DNA from: Cutaneotrichosporon cavernicola
Taxonomy: Eukaryota; Basidiomycota; Tremellomycetes; Trichosporonales; Trichosporonaceae
DNA: 64,000 nucleotides
Assembly: GCF_030864355.1 (NCBI RefSeq)
Contig: NC_083394.1
Location: 2,170,001 to 2,234,000, forward strand
Reading direction: 5' to 3'
The translations under genes were made by a program, and so were the position numbers. Shown piece by piece: positions 1 through 12,420 of the stretch (its first letter is position 1; each line of letters starts with the position of its first letter). Under the pieces are notes generated by a model. It saw nothing but the letters and a program-made list of their open reading frames with translations, was not told where the DNA came from and searched no databases.

Positions 1-718
1 CCCGGGCGTGATGGGTACGACATCGAGATCTTCGGGATGGAGGGTGTGCCGACGAATGCGCTGGCCGAGTGGAAGGCGCGCAAAGAGCAGGAGGCTGGTG
101 CTGCGGCTCTGGTTCAGCAGGCGGAGCGCAAGCGTCCCAGGCACCAATACACTGTCATCCCCGAGGCGGACCTGATGGCGGCGCTTGCGCAACACAAGGC
201 GCTCATGGCTGCGCGTCGCTTGGCCAACAAGAATGCCGGCGCGCCTCCTCCTGTCGTTCCCCCTCCATTTCCCCCTCCCGGCATGCCAACTTTCCCCCAC
301 GGAGCGTGAGTACCTTGGCTGCCACACAAAGCGAGATATGCAGCCGAGAGATGGCGCGACAAACCAGCTCACACCAGTCCACCCCCCTTCCCGGGACGCC
401 CACCATTTATGTCCGGCGCACCACCACCGTTTCCGCCTCCCGGTGTGGGTATGCCTCCAGGAGGACCAATCCCGCCGTTCCCTCCCCGACACACTGGAGC
501 ACCACCACCAACCTTTGTTCCCCAGACCCAGTCCGCCCAGCCGACGACCGTCACACCAAAAGACGGCGTGTTCTGGCCAGACAACGACCACACTCCGGTG
601 AGCATTGATGGTCCTCTAAAGCTGACACCAGGCCGAGCTGCGTGCGCAGCTCCCGAAGTACAGGTATACGGAGGGCGAGACGGGACAGAAGCGCAAGGCG
701 GCGGCCGACTTCCTGTAG
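1..718 (+). CDS. BuGZ/ZNF207-like zinc-finger protein, 3' part (5' end outside window)
   Basis: The reading frame is already open at base 1 and gives 203 residues over three exons (1-305, 378-597, 632-718). The first residues, PGRDGYDIEIFGMEGVP, closely match the conserved segment that follows the two C2H2 fingers in ZNF207/BuGZ, a spindle-assembly and Bub3-binding protein that also associates with splicing factors. The rest is Ala/Lys-rich and then Pro/Gly/Phe-rich (repeated PPPFPPPG), as in that family, and ends in a short basic tail. The zinc fingers themselves lie upstream of the window. Both introns are short; the second ends in gctgacaccag. The stop is 29 bp from the convergent inositol monophosphatase stop. 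The family call rests on one conserved segment plus composition. Confidence 0.7.
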
Positions 719-747
719 ATTGGACTGAGGAGATACCATGTATTCTA

Positions 748-2087
748 CTACAGCATGCTGGGCGTCGTCCACTCGTCGACGACGCCGTACAACTCGCGCG
801 AGAGGCGTCGCTGAATCTCCTCTGCACTCTCTGTCGCGGTCGGCGCGACAGCACGCACGGCCACGTATCGTCGGCACATGAGGACGTCGCCGATAGGTGC
901 ATCGCGTGCAAATTCCTCCTTGCCACCTTGGAGGAAGGCACCTGTTTCCTTGAGGATGATGGCGGCGGCCTGGCGTCAGCTCGGGATTTGCAAAGATGAG
1001 ATGACCTACCGTCACGTCCCAGGCCCAGCACCCAGCGTCCCTGGGGTTAGTTGCAGAACCCGGCAGACAACTAACCAGCTCATGTCCAACTCGCCCGCCG
1101 CGACATGGGCGAGGTTGATCGTCGTGGCCCCAGTCGCTGCCGTCAGCTCCCAGTACTAACTGACGCACTCCTTAGCGCGTGCACCATGACACCGTCCGGG
1201 ATCCCCTTGCTCGGGTCACCATTCAACCGCCGGAAATTGGGCAGCTTGACGTCGATAGTGTCCGGACGGCGGTCAGAGCCCCCTGCGGTCAGCTTCTTCA
1301 AGGGAGTTTAGCTGGACGTACACTCTGCCGCGATCATGCAATGACTCAGCTGCGTGAGCGGCTGCGGGATGCCACCCGTCAGCGGAAGGGGGATCGTGCG
1401 GTTCATGAACGCGCCACCGCCCTCGCGGGCGGAGTACTGCTGTCAGCTCGCGGGTATGATTGAGCTCACAATGCGTCCGAGGAACGGCAACGCGATCACG
1501 CCGACGACGGGGCGCGAGTTGTGCGTAACACCTATAGAGCAGCCGACGTTGGGACTGGGTCAGCTCTATCAGCATGTGAGCTCACTTGGCATGGATGAAG
1601 CTGGTGTCAGCGTAGAAGGAAGGTGACTCACTTCATCGTGCCCTGCTCTCAGCTCGTCAATATCATACCAGCTCACATCAATCGGGTCCACGACCCATGT
1701 ATACGCGTCCGTCAGTACTGGCTTGTCTTTCCCCTCGCTCGACTCCTCGCCGATGCTTGTGTCAGCTTCGAGACTCGACAAAGCTCACAACTTGTGGTCA
1801 GGGTAGCGTTCCGCGATGGCGCTCTTGATGAACTCTTCCACCGCCTGGTCTGTCTCCGTGACCAGCTAATTTCAGCTACCGCGCGGAACTAATGTAGCCG
1901 ACTCACGTCGACGGGGTTCTTCTTGACCTCGTAATCGTCCCCAGCGAGCTTCCAACGCGCGGCGGCACCTTCCAGGATGAGCTTGGACGCCTGATGTCAG
2001 CTAGCCGCAGCAACCGCAGCTGACCTGCTCCACGACGCCGTATGCGAACTCGAAGAGTTGTTCGTAGTACTGCTGGTCGTCGGACAT
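748..2087 (-). CDS. Inositol monophosphatase family protein
   Basis: Mg-dependent phosphatase, expected to hydrolyse inositol monophosphates in the cytosol. The spliced product is 318 residues, normal for the family. Metal-site motifs are present: GEES near residue 77-80, DPIDGT at 98-103 and WD at 242-243. Twelve exons are separated by 11 introns of 31-41 nt: 2024-1991, 1906-1866, 1788-1756, 1676-1643, 1631-1601, 1585-1555, 1469-1437, 1321-1283, 1168-1137, 1075-1041 and 1009-970. Two internal exons are only 11 nt (1642-1632) and 15 nt (1600-1586); together they encode the GTMNFIHA stretch of the active site, so they must be spliced in. Start chosen at the first ATG of the conserved N-terminal helix. 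The gene is divergent from TAF2 and convergent with the zinc-finger gene. The related bisphosphate phosphatases are less likely given length and motifs. Confidence 0.92.
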
Positions 2088-2471
2088 GGTTATTCAGCAG
2101 AGAAGAGTAACAGTGGGCGGAAGAGGGGAACAGGCGCCAATGTCTGTGCACTGGTGGAGGAGTGGTTGGATCAACATGTATGCGGGGCTCAACATTCGCC
2201 CACATGAGCCTATTTAACAGAGTCACCCTTTAGGCACGCCGTAGTGTAATTGATCCCGCCAGATTGCCACCCAACTCGACTTAGGATGTTGTCTCTCACT
2301 CTTAGTCACATTCCAAGTCAACACTCACGCTAACCATCTCCATCAACCCTTCCATCCACGCATCCACGACACAACACCCTCCTATCACACTCAAACAACC
2401 ACGAACCGACTGTACGCCGGGATCTCGCGCGCACGAATTCATTTACCCGCCGAGGAGCGGGAGCGAGCAAG
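2088..2471. other. Divergent intergenic region
   Basis: 384 bp between the starts of the inositol monophosphatase gene and TAF2; it should hold both promoters. The part next to TAF2 is CA-rich, as expected of a 5' leader. No TATA box or repeat stands out. Confidence 0.5.
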
Positions 2472-5400
2472 ATGGCCGACGACGGCGGCCGGGGCTTCAC
2501 ATTATACGTCTAACACACACCTTCCTTACTGACTCTTCACGCAGCATCAGCGCAATGTCATTGAGGTCGACTTTGCCGGGGCGCTTTACGTACGTCGTCT
2601 CCATAGCCAGCTGACAGCAGTGCACTGCGCACCTCACGATCCAGCCGACCAACCCCCAATTGCGCACCGTGTTCCTGCACGCGTCGCCGCTCCTCCACAT
2701 TGGCGCCGTAACCCTCTCGAGCCCGACCGAGGCAGACCCGCTCCTCCCCACTCCAGCGACTTTCAACGTCGTAAACCCGTTCCAGCCGTTGCCGGTGCGC
2801 GAACCACCGATCGACCTCAAGAGCCATCAGGAGATCAAGCGCAAGACGTGGGCTGCGCTCGGCGAGAAGGAAGAGGGCGAGCTCGCCATTTCTGTGTCAC
2901 ACGGATGGGTTCGGCTAGTTGAGGGACCGCAGGGCGATGGTGTCACTGTCAAGTTGGCTCCAATCCAAATCCAGATCGACTACAGCCTGGTCGTTGGCGG
3001 CGAGGTCACGGAGGGCATCGTTTTTCGGCGCCCAGGTGATGGCGGCGACGAGTCGGTGAGTCAAGTCAGTTGGTGGCGCTGACAGTAGCAAATTCCTCAC
3101 ATGTTTCTCTCGCCCACTACGTCTGACGCCGCGCGGATATGGACACCGTGTGTCGACAGCTTGTGGGAGCGCTGTACGTGGGAGCTCGAGTTCATCGTGC
3201 CGCGCTACATCGAGGGCGGGGAACCGCGTGGTGACAACGATGCTTTTCCTACCCTGGTCGTTGCCAGCGGCGAGCTGGAAGCACAGGTAAGCTTTGGAGT
3301 GGTCCCTCGCAGCTGATATCAGTCGACCCACCCGCACGACCCGCATAAGGTCATCTTCTACTACATACAGACCACGCCCGCGTCCGTGCAGCACATTACG
3401 TTTGCGGCCGGCCCGTTCGAGATGCTCCAGGTTCCCGTCATCCAGGGGCTCACTGGGAGCGAGTCGCAGAAGCCGATTCTCGGCTTCTGCTTGCCTGGAC
3501 AGCTCGACGAGCTCTCGACGTCGACGTCCTTCCTCCCCAGAGCGATGTGCTTCTACGGCTCCGAGTTTGGCTCATTCCCCTTTTCGGCGTACAAGATGGT
3601 GTTCGTCTCGAACCCGCGTGCGCAGAGTTCAGTGGCAGTCACGATGGGCGTCTTCTCGTCTGACCTTCTCCACCCAGCGAACGTTATTGACCAGGCGATC
3701 GAAACGCGGCAGCATCTCTCACTCGCGCTCATCCAACAATGGGTTGGTGTCAACATCATCCAGCGCACTCTCTCGGATACCTGGCTCATCACCGGTCTCG
3801 CACTGTATCTCCACTCCCTCTTCATCCGGCATCTTCTCGGCAACAACGAGTACAGATTCCGATTGAAGAAGGACATGGACCGCTGCGCGATCGAGGACCA
3901 GGGTGACCAGCTGCCTCTATGTATGCCTGGTGCCATTGACCCTCCCTCCGCGCAGCAGTCTACCTTCATGAGCCTCAAGGCGCCGCTTGTCCTCTACATC
4001 CTTGACCGCCACATCGCCAAGTCGGGCACGAACTTAGGCCTGTCGCGCGTCATCCCCCGCATCTTCCTCGCCTCGCTGTCGGACGAGTTACCAAACAACA
4101 TGCTCTCCACATCCTACTTCTTCCGGTTGTGCCGCAAAGTCAGCGGCATGGACCTTCTCACCTTCGCAGACCAGTGGGTCTATGGGAGTGGCTGCCCGGT
4201 CATCTCGATCCGGACCAACTTCATTCGCAAGAAGTTCCTCGTCGAGTTTACAGTCGAGCAGAGCCAACCCGCGCTGGCGGCGGCGGACGCGTTGGATCCG
4301 AAGGGCAAGGAAAAGATGCTCACAAGCAGGCGGCCAACACCCTTCTTCGAGGGGAGTTTGACCGTGCGCATCCACGAAGCGGACGGCGCGCCGTTTGAGC
4401 ATCTCGTCGACCTGAAGACGAACAAGAAGACCTTCCCTCTGCCCTTCAACACCAAGTACAAGCGTACAAGGCGAAGTGGGCACGTTGCTGCGCGTTTCTC
4501 CAAGTTGCAGGACGCGCTCGCTCAAGCGGACGACAACGACGAGGATCAGGAGGCCGAGCTGCGTGACTTGGACCGCGGCGAGGTCTTCGCGTACCCTCCG
4601 TGGGAGGACGAGGAAGAGCAACGCAGGTGGCGCGTGCACGACTGGAGCGAGGAGGAAGCGCAGGCCATGTTGGGTGAGGGAGGCGGGTACGAGTGGATCC
4701 GGGTCGACCCGGACTTGGAATGGCTCGCCAAGTTTGAGATCCATGAGAAGCCTTGGTTCTGGATTTCCCAGCTCCAGGGGGACCGGGATGTCGTCGCACA
4801 GCTGCAGGTGGGTTACGATGTTCGAAGGAGTGCTAATCCGACCAGGCCATCCAGTCAATGTCACACGCCTCGTCACCAGTGATCGCCAGTGAGCTTGCGC
4901 GCACAGTATTGGTGGAAAATTACTTCTACCGCGTGCGCATGGAGGCAGCGCGTGCTCTTGTTGCTGTGAGTCTCCTAATATGTTGCCATTGCAAGACTGA
5001 CCGCAGTACAACACTGCTGAGGCGGACTACATGGGTGGCTTTTGTCTCATGAAGCTGTTCCACACGTTCTACTGTCAACCGACAGACGAAGAGGATCCGA
5101 CGTTGGCTCCAGTTTACCCTCTCCCGAACGACTTCTCCAACTTCGCCCAGTACTTCCTGAAGAAGTGCATGATCACTGCGATGTGTGAGATGCGAGATCA
5201 GCAACCCCGCACAGTCTGGCGGCATGTAAGGCGACTCCTCCTCGAACTACTGCAGCAGAACGATAACAGCTTGAACGAGTACTCGGACTCGCACTACGTC
5301 GCCACGGTGATCAGCGCGATCGGCTCTGCGTTCTCTGCTGGCACCAACGCTGCTACGAATATGACGGATCACGACAAGGAGGTCGACGCACAGTTGTTGC

Positions 5401-8400
5401 GTGATGCCATGGACGCCAACGAGAGAGCGATTACAGTGGACCGCCTTGTACCCAGCTACCACAACGTCGTGACACTGGCTGGACTGCAGGCTCAGATGAA
5501 GTCCATACTGGTTGGGCAGAGGACCAACGACCCCCGCATGTTCTTACACTACACTCGGTGAGTTACATCCACGATGGTCGCTAATTCTCCCAGTGAGGGC
5601 AACTACGAGCCGCTACGCCTCATGGCGTTCGATTGCCTTCTTCTGTGCAAGTCGCCGGGCCGCAGTCAGCCGCTAGCGCAGTATCTCTTCCACGTGATCC
5701 GGCACGACTACTCGCTCACCGTGCGCAGGCATGTCGCGCGTGCCTTCTCCGAGTCGATCCTCATGACGCTCGCCGTCGGCGAGGTGCACATGAGCGTCAC
5801 TCCGGGTGGCATTGTCGAGGTCACGGACAATTTGGAGCAGCGTGAGAAGGAGCGAGACCAGGAACAGGCCAAGATCGTGAAGGCTGTCCGCAAGGAGTTC
5901 AACTCCAAGCCCGAACTGCGACACGAACTGCTGGAAGCCCTGACGGTCTCGTTCACTGGGACGGACCGCGAGATCCTCTTCGCGCTGATCAAGGCTGCCG
6001 AGATTATCAGTCTCACGACGGCGGAACCCAAGCCGGGAGCGATAATCAAGCTCCAGACGCCTGTCACAGAATCGCCTGCAGCGGCCGCCCCCAAAATCCG
6101 CTTTAGCATGACTCCCTCCTCCACGCCAGTCGACCCGCGCGGTCCTGGCGACACCTCGGACTACGGCTTCCCGCGGGCCCCTCCAGCCGATGCGGCAAGC
6201 CCTCCGGCAGCGGCAGCTGCGCCTATAAAGCTTGTTCTCAACAACTCTGGTCCGCCAAAGGACAAGAAGAAGAAGAAGAAGAACGTTCCGAAGGCGCAGA
6301 CGGCAGGCCTGTCTGACGACGACTTTAAGGTCGTTACGCACGTCATGGCCAAGCTGCAGGCCGACAAGCGCTCACTATTCTTCCGACATCCGGTTGACCC
6401 CGTACGCGACCACGCTCCAGATTACACCTCGATCATCAAACGTCCCATGGACCTGATGAGTGCCAGTGCCAAGTTCGAGGGCGGTCAGTACGCGACACGC
6501 AAGGAGTTTGAGGACGACATCCGTCTTATTGTCTCGAACTGCTACCTGTACAACCCTGTTGGCTCGCCGGTCCGCAAGGCTGGAGAAGCGTTCGAGGTCA
6601 TGTTCGATCGACGTAAGTTATGCCGGAGTGGCTGTGGCTGACGTTAGTGTGGAAGAAGACGGAGAGAACGCTGAACGCTTCCAGCGGTATCGACTCGGGA
6701 CCTGCCTCACCGAGGCCGCCACCTGCAGGGGTGCCCCAGCTCATGCCGCCACCGCCGGTACCGGTAGCCAACGGCCCGAAGATCAAGTTGAAACAAGCAA
6801 AGACGGTAACGATTGTCACTGGCCCCGCACAGATGGCGCCGCCTCCCGTCCCGAAGAAGGCAGCACCTCCACCTCCGAAGGAGAAGGAGAAGCCGGCGAA
6901 GAAGAAGAAGGTGTCCATGGTTGACGACCTCCTCGGCGCCGAGCTCGACTTGCTGGAGGGCACTGCACCTGGGCCGTCAAAGGCCCCCAAACAGCCCAAA
7001 CAGCCCAAGTCGCGCCAGCGCTCCTCGCCAGACGACGAGTTGGAGGACTTGCTTGGTAACTCTCCTCCGCCCACGAAGAAGATAAAGTTGAGCGCCAAGC
7101 CGAAGGCGCCATCGTCTGGCGGCTCATCGTCCGGTCCTGCCTCAATGGCTGGCAGTCCTGCGTTCGTGCCTCGCGACAAGAGTCCTGCGTTCGTGCCCCG
7201 CGGCCAGAGCCCTTCGTTTGTCCCCCGTGACAAGGGTGACAAGACAAAGCCAGGCTCGAGCGGCCTCAAGGCCACTGTCGCCATCGCCAGTTCGTCGAAG
7301 CTGTCTGTTGAGAGCGCGAGGCACAAGGTTGCAGAGAGCAAAAGGAAGGAGCGGGAACGTAGCGCCGAGTGGGACGGGAAGCGGGCTGGCGAGCCCTCCA
7401 AGCCGCGCATCGACGCCTATAAGCCGCGCAGCTCGGATGGCAAGCGGGGCGAAAGTTCCAGGGCGCCGAATCCCACTGCAGAGTTCCGCGAGGCACTCAA
7501 GAAGCCCGAGAAGAAGGCCAAAGAGAAGCCACGGGAACGGACGCTTTCGCCTGCCCGCCCCCCCGGCGTGCCCGTCTTCTCTCCTCCTCCGCCAATCGAC
7601 TCGTTAATGTCAGGGCCCGTGCCCGCGCAACCAGTTGTGGCGCGTACCACTGCTGCACCGGCGCCGACCCGCGTGTCTCCTGTCCCTCCCGCGCCTGTCG
7701 CAAGTATGGCGTACCTGCCGCTACCGGTACGGTGGCCTAAGCCTCCCGCGGACCTGGCCCCGACGGTGGGGAACACTATGCCGTTCAGGCAGAAGCGCGC
7801 CAAGGCCATGGTACAGGCGCTCATCAAGGACCCTGCGGCTTTATACGTGAGCTCTTTTCTGGATTGCCTCAGCTGACAGCAGTTCCTTAGACCCGTCGAC
7901 CCTGTGCTCGACGGCTGCCCAACCTACTACGAGGAGATCAAGCATCCTTCGGACTACCAGTCGATCATGAAGAAGATCGATGGGAAGAGGTACCGCACGA
8001 TGGGAGATATGGCCAAGGAGATCGAGTTGATCTTCGCGAAGTACGTCGTCTTACCCCTTCCATATACCTTTCGCTAACGTCAGTTGCCGACAGTTCAATC
8101 CCCCTGGCCCGATCACGGACATGGCAGCGAAGAACGAGGAGCTGTTCTGGAAAGAGTGGGCGCGCGCAGTCAACCCCCGCATGACGCCGGATGAACGCAA
8201 GCTGATGCTTACGGCACTCAACCGTGCATTCAAGGAGCAAGTGTCGTTCATCTTCCGAGAGCCCGTCGACCCTGTCAAGCTCGGCATTCCGCAGTACTTT
8301 GAGATAATTCCGCAGGAGGAGGCGCGAGATCTCAGCTTAATCCGCGCGAATCTCGAGCGCGGCAAGTACCAGCAGGCGCGGCAGGTCGACGATGATTTTG

Positions 8401-8510
8401 AGCTCATGCTCGAGAACGCACGTGTGTTCAACGGCGAGGGCCCAATTACGGACTTAGCGAACCAGTTTGGACAGTGGTGGAAGGCACAGCGGGGGAAGAT
8501 GGAGGCGTAG
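2472..8510 (+). CDS. TAF2: TFIID subunit 2 (TAF2) with three C-terminal bromodomains
   Basis: Subunit of the general transcription factor TFIID, nuclear. Eleven exons (introns 2508-2544, 2590-2620, 3056-3088, 3287-3322, 4808-4845, 4966-5006, 5558-5593, 6613-6647, 7847-7882, 8041-8083) join into 1890 residues. Residues 1 to about 1100 are the TAF2 M1-aminopeptidase-like and HEAT-type region, starting with the typical HQRNVIEVDF segment. A Pro/Lys-rich linker follows. Bromodomain 1 lies near 1198-1310 (YTSIIKRPMDL, CYLYNP), bromodomain 2 near 1678-1780 (YYEEIKHPSDY, CRQFNP) and bromodomain 3 near 1787-1885 (YFEIIPQ, ARVFNG); each keeps the acetyl-lysine-binding Asn. Between 1 and 2 is a long linker with three SPAFVPR/SPSFVPR repeats. 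Human and budding-yeast TAF2 lack bromodomains to my knowledge, so acetyl-histone reading may be built into this subunit here. No break or frameshift was seen. Confidence 0.92.
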
Positions 8511-8949
8511 GCGCGAGCCCGCACCGAGCGAGGGCAGATTCCGTGTTCTTCACGAACCAAGCGAGAACGAGCAAGTCAAGTATGAGCCAAGTCATCTGTG
8601 ATGAGGGTGGGGAGGCAGATGCCCAGGAGTCACTGGAGAGGCGGACGATGCTGGCGTGGGGGACCTTGGGAGGCCGCAGCATTACGAATAATTCTAAAAG
8701 AGCAGACCCGACGATGGTGTATGTACTACCCGCGCACTGATATCATGCATTGGGATGTAGCAACAAGAATAGGATTGGAAGAGAGAATGAGCAGAGTGGT
8801 AGCGGCGGACGACCTCCACCTGGGAGTTAACCCGAAAATGTTGCCGAATATTCCACGCGACTCACCTCGACTTTGGCCACCAACCTTGCATCAACAAGGC
8901 CCACTCCATCACTTCGTCATCCACGCAACGGAAACCCAAGGACCCCCCA
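8511..8949. other. Intergenic, TAF2 to PRP46
   Basis: 439 bp between two genes on the same strand. It should hold the TAF2 terminator and the PRP46 promoter. No clear motif or repeat seen. Confidence 0.4.
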
Positions 8950-10472
8950 ATGACCGATACTGCGCAGCCAGAAGCCGGCCCATCCAGCCTGGGTGCTCTC
9001 CCACCCCTCTCGGACCTGGTCAAGCGTGGTGCCAAGCGCACTCGTCTAGTCTACGGGCCGTACAACCTCGACGACGGCCTCGAGCGCGCAGCGAAAGCCA
9101 AGCTCGCGACCAAGCTCGCAACAGAGTACCGGGACGTTCAGACACTTCCTGCAGTTCTGGCGGGTGCGGGCGCGGGGCCGAAGCAGCCCGCGCAACCCGC
9201 TAATCCTGCCACTGCCGGGCCCGGCGTCAAGCTTATTGCGGGCCCAGAAGCACCAGAAGCATCGTCCGTGGATGCTGGTGCGGGTGCTGCCGGTGGCCAG
9301 GGGGCACCTCGGTCCCTCGTCAAGTTCCGGCACCAGCAGGGCTTCGGTGCCGAGGGAGGCGCTGCGTCGTCCCGCCTCTCGCAGGCTCTCATGCGCAAGA
9401 AGGAGGCGCGTGAGGTCAAGCCCGTGTACCATCCGCAGTGGAAGTTGTCAAAGGTCATCTCGGGACATATGGGATGGGTGCGGGCGGTGGCAGTCGATCC
9501 CGGGAACAAGTGGTTTGCGACGGGTGCCGGCGATCGTGTTATCAAGGTAGGCCAAGGCAAGTCTAAAGGTGCTGATGCCAGATCTGGGACCTGGCCAGCG
9601 GCGAGCTCAAGCTCTCGCTCACAGGCCATATCTCGACGATCCGCGGCCTCGCCGTGTCTGACCGGCACCCGTACCTGTTCTCATGCGGCGAGGACAAGAT
9701 GGTCAAGTGCTGGGATCTCGAGACGAACAAGGTCATCCGGCACTACCACGGCCACTTTTCCGGCGTGTACACCCTCGACGTGCACCCGACGCTGGACATT
9801 CTCGCGACGGGTGGTCGTGACGCAAGTGTTCGCGTGTGGGACATGCGTTCGCGTGCAAACATCTTCACGCTCACGGGGCACAAGTCCACAGTCGCAAGCT
9901 TAAAGTGTCAGGCGAGTGACCCGCAGATCATCTCGGGATCGATGGACAGCACTGTGCGGCTGTGGGACCTGGCCGCGGGGAAGAGCATGACGACGCTCAC
10001 GCACCACAAGAAGGCTGTGCGCGCCGTCACCCTCCACCCGTCTGAGTACTCGTTCGCAACCGGTTCGAGTGGGAGCAGCAAGTACGTCTATAGCTTGTCT
10101 CATCTAACGCCAGCATCAAAAAGTGGAAGTGTCCCGAGGGCTCGTTTGTGCACAACTTTACTGGACACGACGCGATCATCAACACGCTCGCTGTCAACGA
10201 CGAGGGCGTGCTCTTCTCGGGCGGCGATAACGGAACGCTCACAATGTGGGACTATGCGACGGGCCTTCCATTCCAGCACCTCCAGGACATTCCGCAGCCG
10301 GGTTCGCTGGATGCCGAGGCGGTGAGTCGCGCGCAACGGGGCTAGAGCAGCTGGGAAGTGTTGGGCGAGCTGACACCAGGGCGTCTTCTGCTCGGCATTC
10401 GACCAGACGGGCACGCGTCTGATCACGGGTGGCGCGGACAAGACCATCAAGATTTACAGCGAGCTGGCGTGA
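8950..10472 (+). CDS. PRP46: Pre-mRNA-splicing factor Prp46 (PLRG1), WD40
   Basis: Component of the Prp19-associated (NineTeen) complex of the active spliceosome; nuclear. Four exons (introns 9547-9581, 10082-10113, 10322-10379) give 465 residues, the usual size. Residues 1-150 form the variable N-terminal region; the WD40 propeller starts at [20 protein letters not shown] and has about seven repeats, ending with the typical [10 protein letters not shown]. The repeats [20 protein letters not shown] and [16 protein letters not shown] are strongly PLRG1/Prp46-like rather than generic WD40. The first ATG after an upstream CA-rich leader fits the family start. All three introns end in a CTGAY/CTAAC-NNCAG arrangement, typical of the window. 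Confidence 0.95.
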
Positions 10473-10991
10473 GAGAGAGGCGGAAAAATGCCGTGGTTGT
10501 GGATGGAAAGGGCGTTAACGAGACCTGTGTCGCCCACGAGTGTAGACGTGCTGCAATAGATGTACAACAGTATGCTGTGCTGTGGAAGCAAGGACGGAAC
10601 AAACAGACGCCTGACGTAAAGCAAGATGCCGTGGGGAGCCGAGTGGCGGACATCTGGAGCGGGTGTCACTGATCGGATGTAAGTCGGAACACTGACGACC
10701 TGCGTATCCGTCTCGGTGCCTCATCACCGAAGAGCTCGGTACAAAGACTTGCCTCTGGCCTGCTGACCCAACAGCCTAACATACAGTTCAACTTGCGTGA
10801 GGAAAAGTCACCGCCAGGGAGGGAGCCCGGCAGCGGCCCGGCATTACCGCCGTCCCGGACCCCGGCCCGGATCCCCGTAATGGAGCAATGGAGCGCATAT
10901 AGATAGCCCTCCCATGACAAGACTTTACAACCTCTGTATCTCCTTCCACTCGCATCTGCTCCATCTCTCCATCTCTGTCATCGCATACACA
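10473..10991. other. Intergenic, PRP46 to aldolase gene
   Basis: 519 bp between same-strand genes. Contains a TATA-like element near 10898 and a CT-rich leader just before the aldolase start. Nothing else recognised. Confidence 0.4.
10898..10905 (+). promoter_or_regulatory. TATA-like element upstream of aldolase gene
   Basis: TATAGATA lies 87-94 bp before the ATG at 10992, a plausible distance for a fungal TATA box. The call rests only on the match and its position. Confidence 0.3.
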
Positions 10992-12420
10992 ATGGTCGCA
11001 CCTAACGGAAACGGACAGCACCAGCGCGTGCTCCGCGCGGGGGTTTGGGCACCGATCCCGGCGTTTATGAACGACAACGAGGAGCTTGGTGAGTTTGTCT
11101 GCGTCTGGACGGAGTTGTTCTGGACGGGAAAAGAGTGGAGAGGTAAAGAGGGGAGACGCGGGGGAGAGTTGATGAGTGCACAAGGGATGAGTTGTGGTGG
11201 TCGTGGATTCGACATCCGTCGTCTTTCTCGGCGCCAACCCCGGACCGTGGCCTCTCTCCCTCTCCCCACCCTCCCTTCACCCCCGTCCCTCCCTCCTCCC
11301 CCCACCCACCGCTAACCCCAGACATCCCCACCTTCCAGTCCCACGTCGTCGCGCTCGCGCAGGTCGGCATGCAGCCTGTCGTTAACGGGAGCATGGGCGA
11401 GGCGCACCACCTCACTGCTGAGGAGCGGACGACCCTCATCCGCGCGGCGCGTGAGGCGCTCGATGCCGCGGGGCTGCATGACACTGTCATTATTGGTGGG
11501 ACGTGAGTTGATTTCAGGCGTGAGATGGTGTGGGTGGTATGGGTGCCGACCCCGCTCGCTCTCGTAGGGATTCAGACCTCTGCGACTAGTTCGTATGTCC
11601 ACCGAACACCTTGAGAGGGCGGCAAATGCTGCTCCAATCCCATCCTCCCAGAACATGCGCTAACAGCAGCGGCGGCAACTCGACCCGCGCGACCATCGCC
11701 CTCTGCAAGTCGGCCGCCGACGCCGGTGCCGACGTCGCCATTGTTATCCCCCCTGGATACTTTGCTGGCGCCCTCTCCAAGGCTGCCATCAAGCAGTTCT
11801 TCGCCGACGTCGCTACGGCCTCTCCCATCCCTGTCATGATCTACAACTACCCCGGCGCAGCTGGCGGTCTCGACATTGACAGCGACACTGTGGTCGAGAT
11901 TGCGCGCGAGAACCCCAACATCTGTGGTGTCAAGCTCACCTGCGGTGCGGTCGGCAAGCTCACCCGCATCGCTGGCGGCACTCAGCCCTCTGCCCTATCC
12001 AAATTCCCCCGTGCTGCCGCCGTCGCCCCCGAGTTCGTCACCCTCGGTGGCTTTGCCGACTTCCTCCTCCCCACTGTCGGCGCTGGGCGTGCCCACGGCG
12101 CAATCATGGGCTTGGCCAACATCTACCCCCGGTCCATTGTCAAGCTGATGACCCTCGCCCTCAAGGAGCAGAAGGACGAGATCACCAAGGAGGAGAAGCA
12201 GGAGGCTCTTCACCTGCAGGACCTCTGTGCTGGGGCCGACGCGGCGTTCGCTCGCGCCGGCATCGCCGGTACCAAGTGGTGGCTCAAGCAGCACTCTGGG
12301 GTTCCGTGCGCGCGCGTCCGCCGCCCCATCCTCGAGACGAGTGAGGAGGCCGGCAAGGCGCTCAAGGCCGACGCAGCGATCCAGGCGTTCTGGGAGGTCG
12401 AGCAGGCGCTCGCAAAGTAA
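10992..12420 (+). CDS. Dihydrodipicolinate synthase-family aldolase
   Basis: Class I (Schiff-base) aldolase of the DapA/NAL family; 342 residues from three exons (introns 11089-11321 and 11503-11669). Visible motifs: a GSMGEAHHLT-type substrate loop, the catalytic Tyr in YNYPGA and the Schiff-base Lys in GVKLTCG. Fungal members of this clade include 4-hydroxy-2-oxoglutarate aldolases and L-threo-3-deoxy-hexulosonate aldolases of sugar-acid breakdown; which reaction this one performs cannot be read from the sequence. Lysine synthesis is unlikely because fungi use the aminoadipate route. The two introns (233 and 167 nt) are several times longer than most in the window. At the second 3' splice site, two tandem CAGs (11666 and 11669) are both in reach; the second gives the better family match (GGTGGNSTR). 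Confidence 0.85.

Noticed and set aside
69..608. Overlapping plus-strand frame across the BuGZ introns
   Set aside because: Out of frame with the conserved segment and crosses both splice sites; a shadow of the real exons.
10098..10450. Long minus-strand frames opposite PRP46 and many other GC-rich genes
   Set aside because: Antisense frames arise from GC-rich codon use; they show no motifs, while the sense strand encodes known domains.
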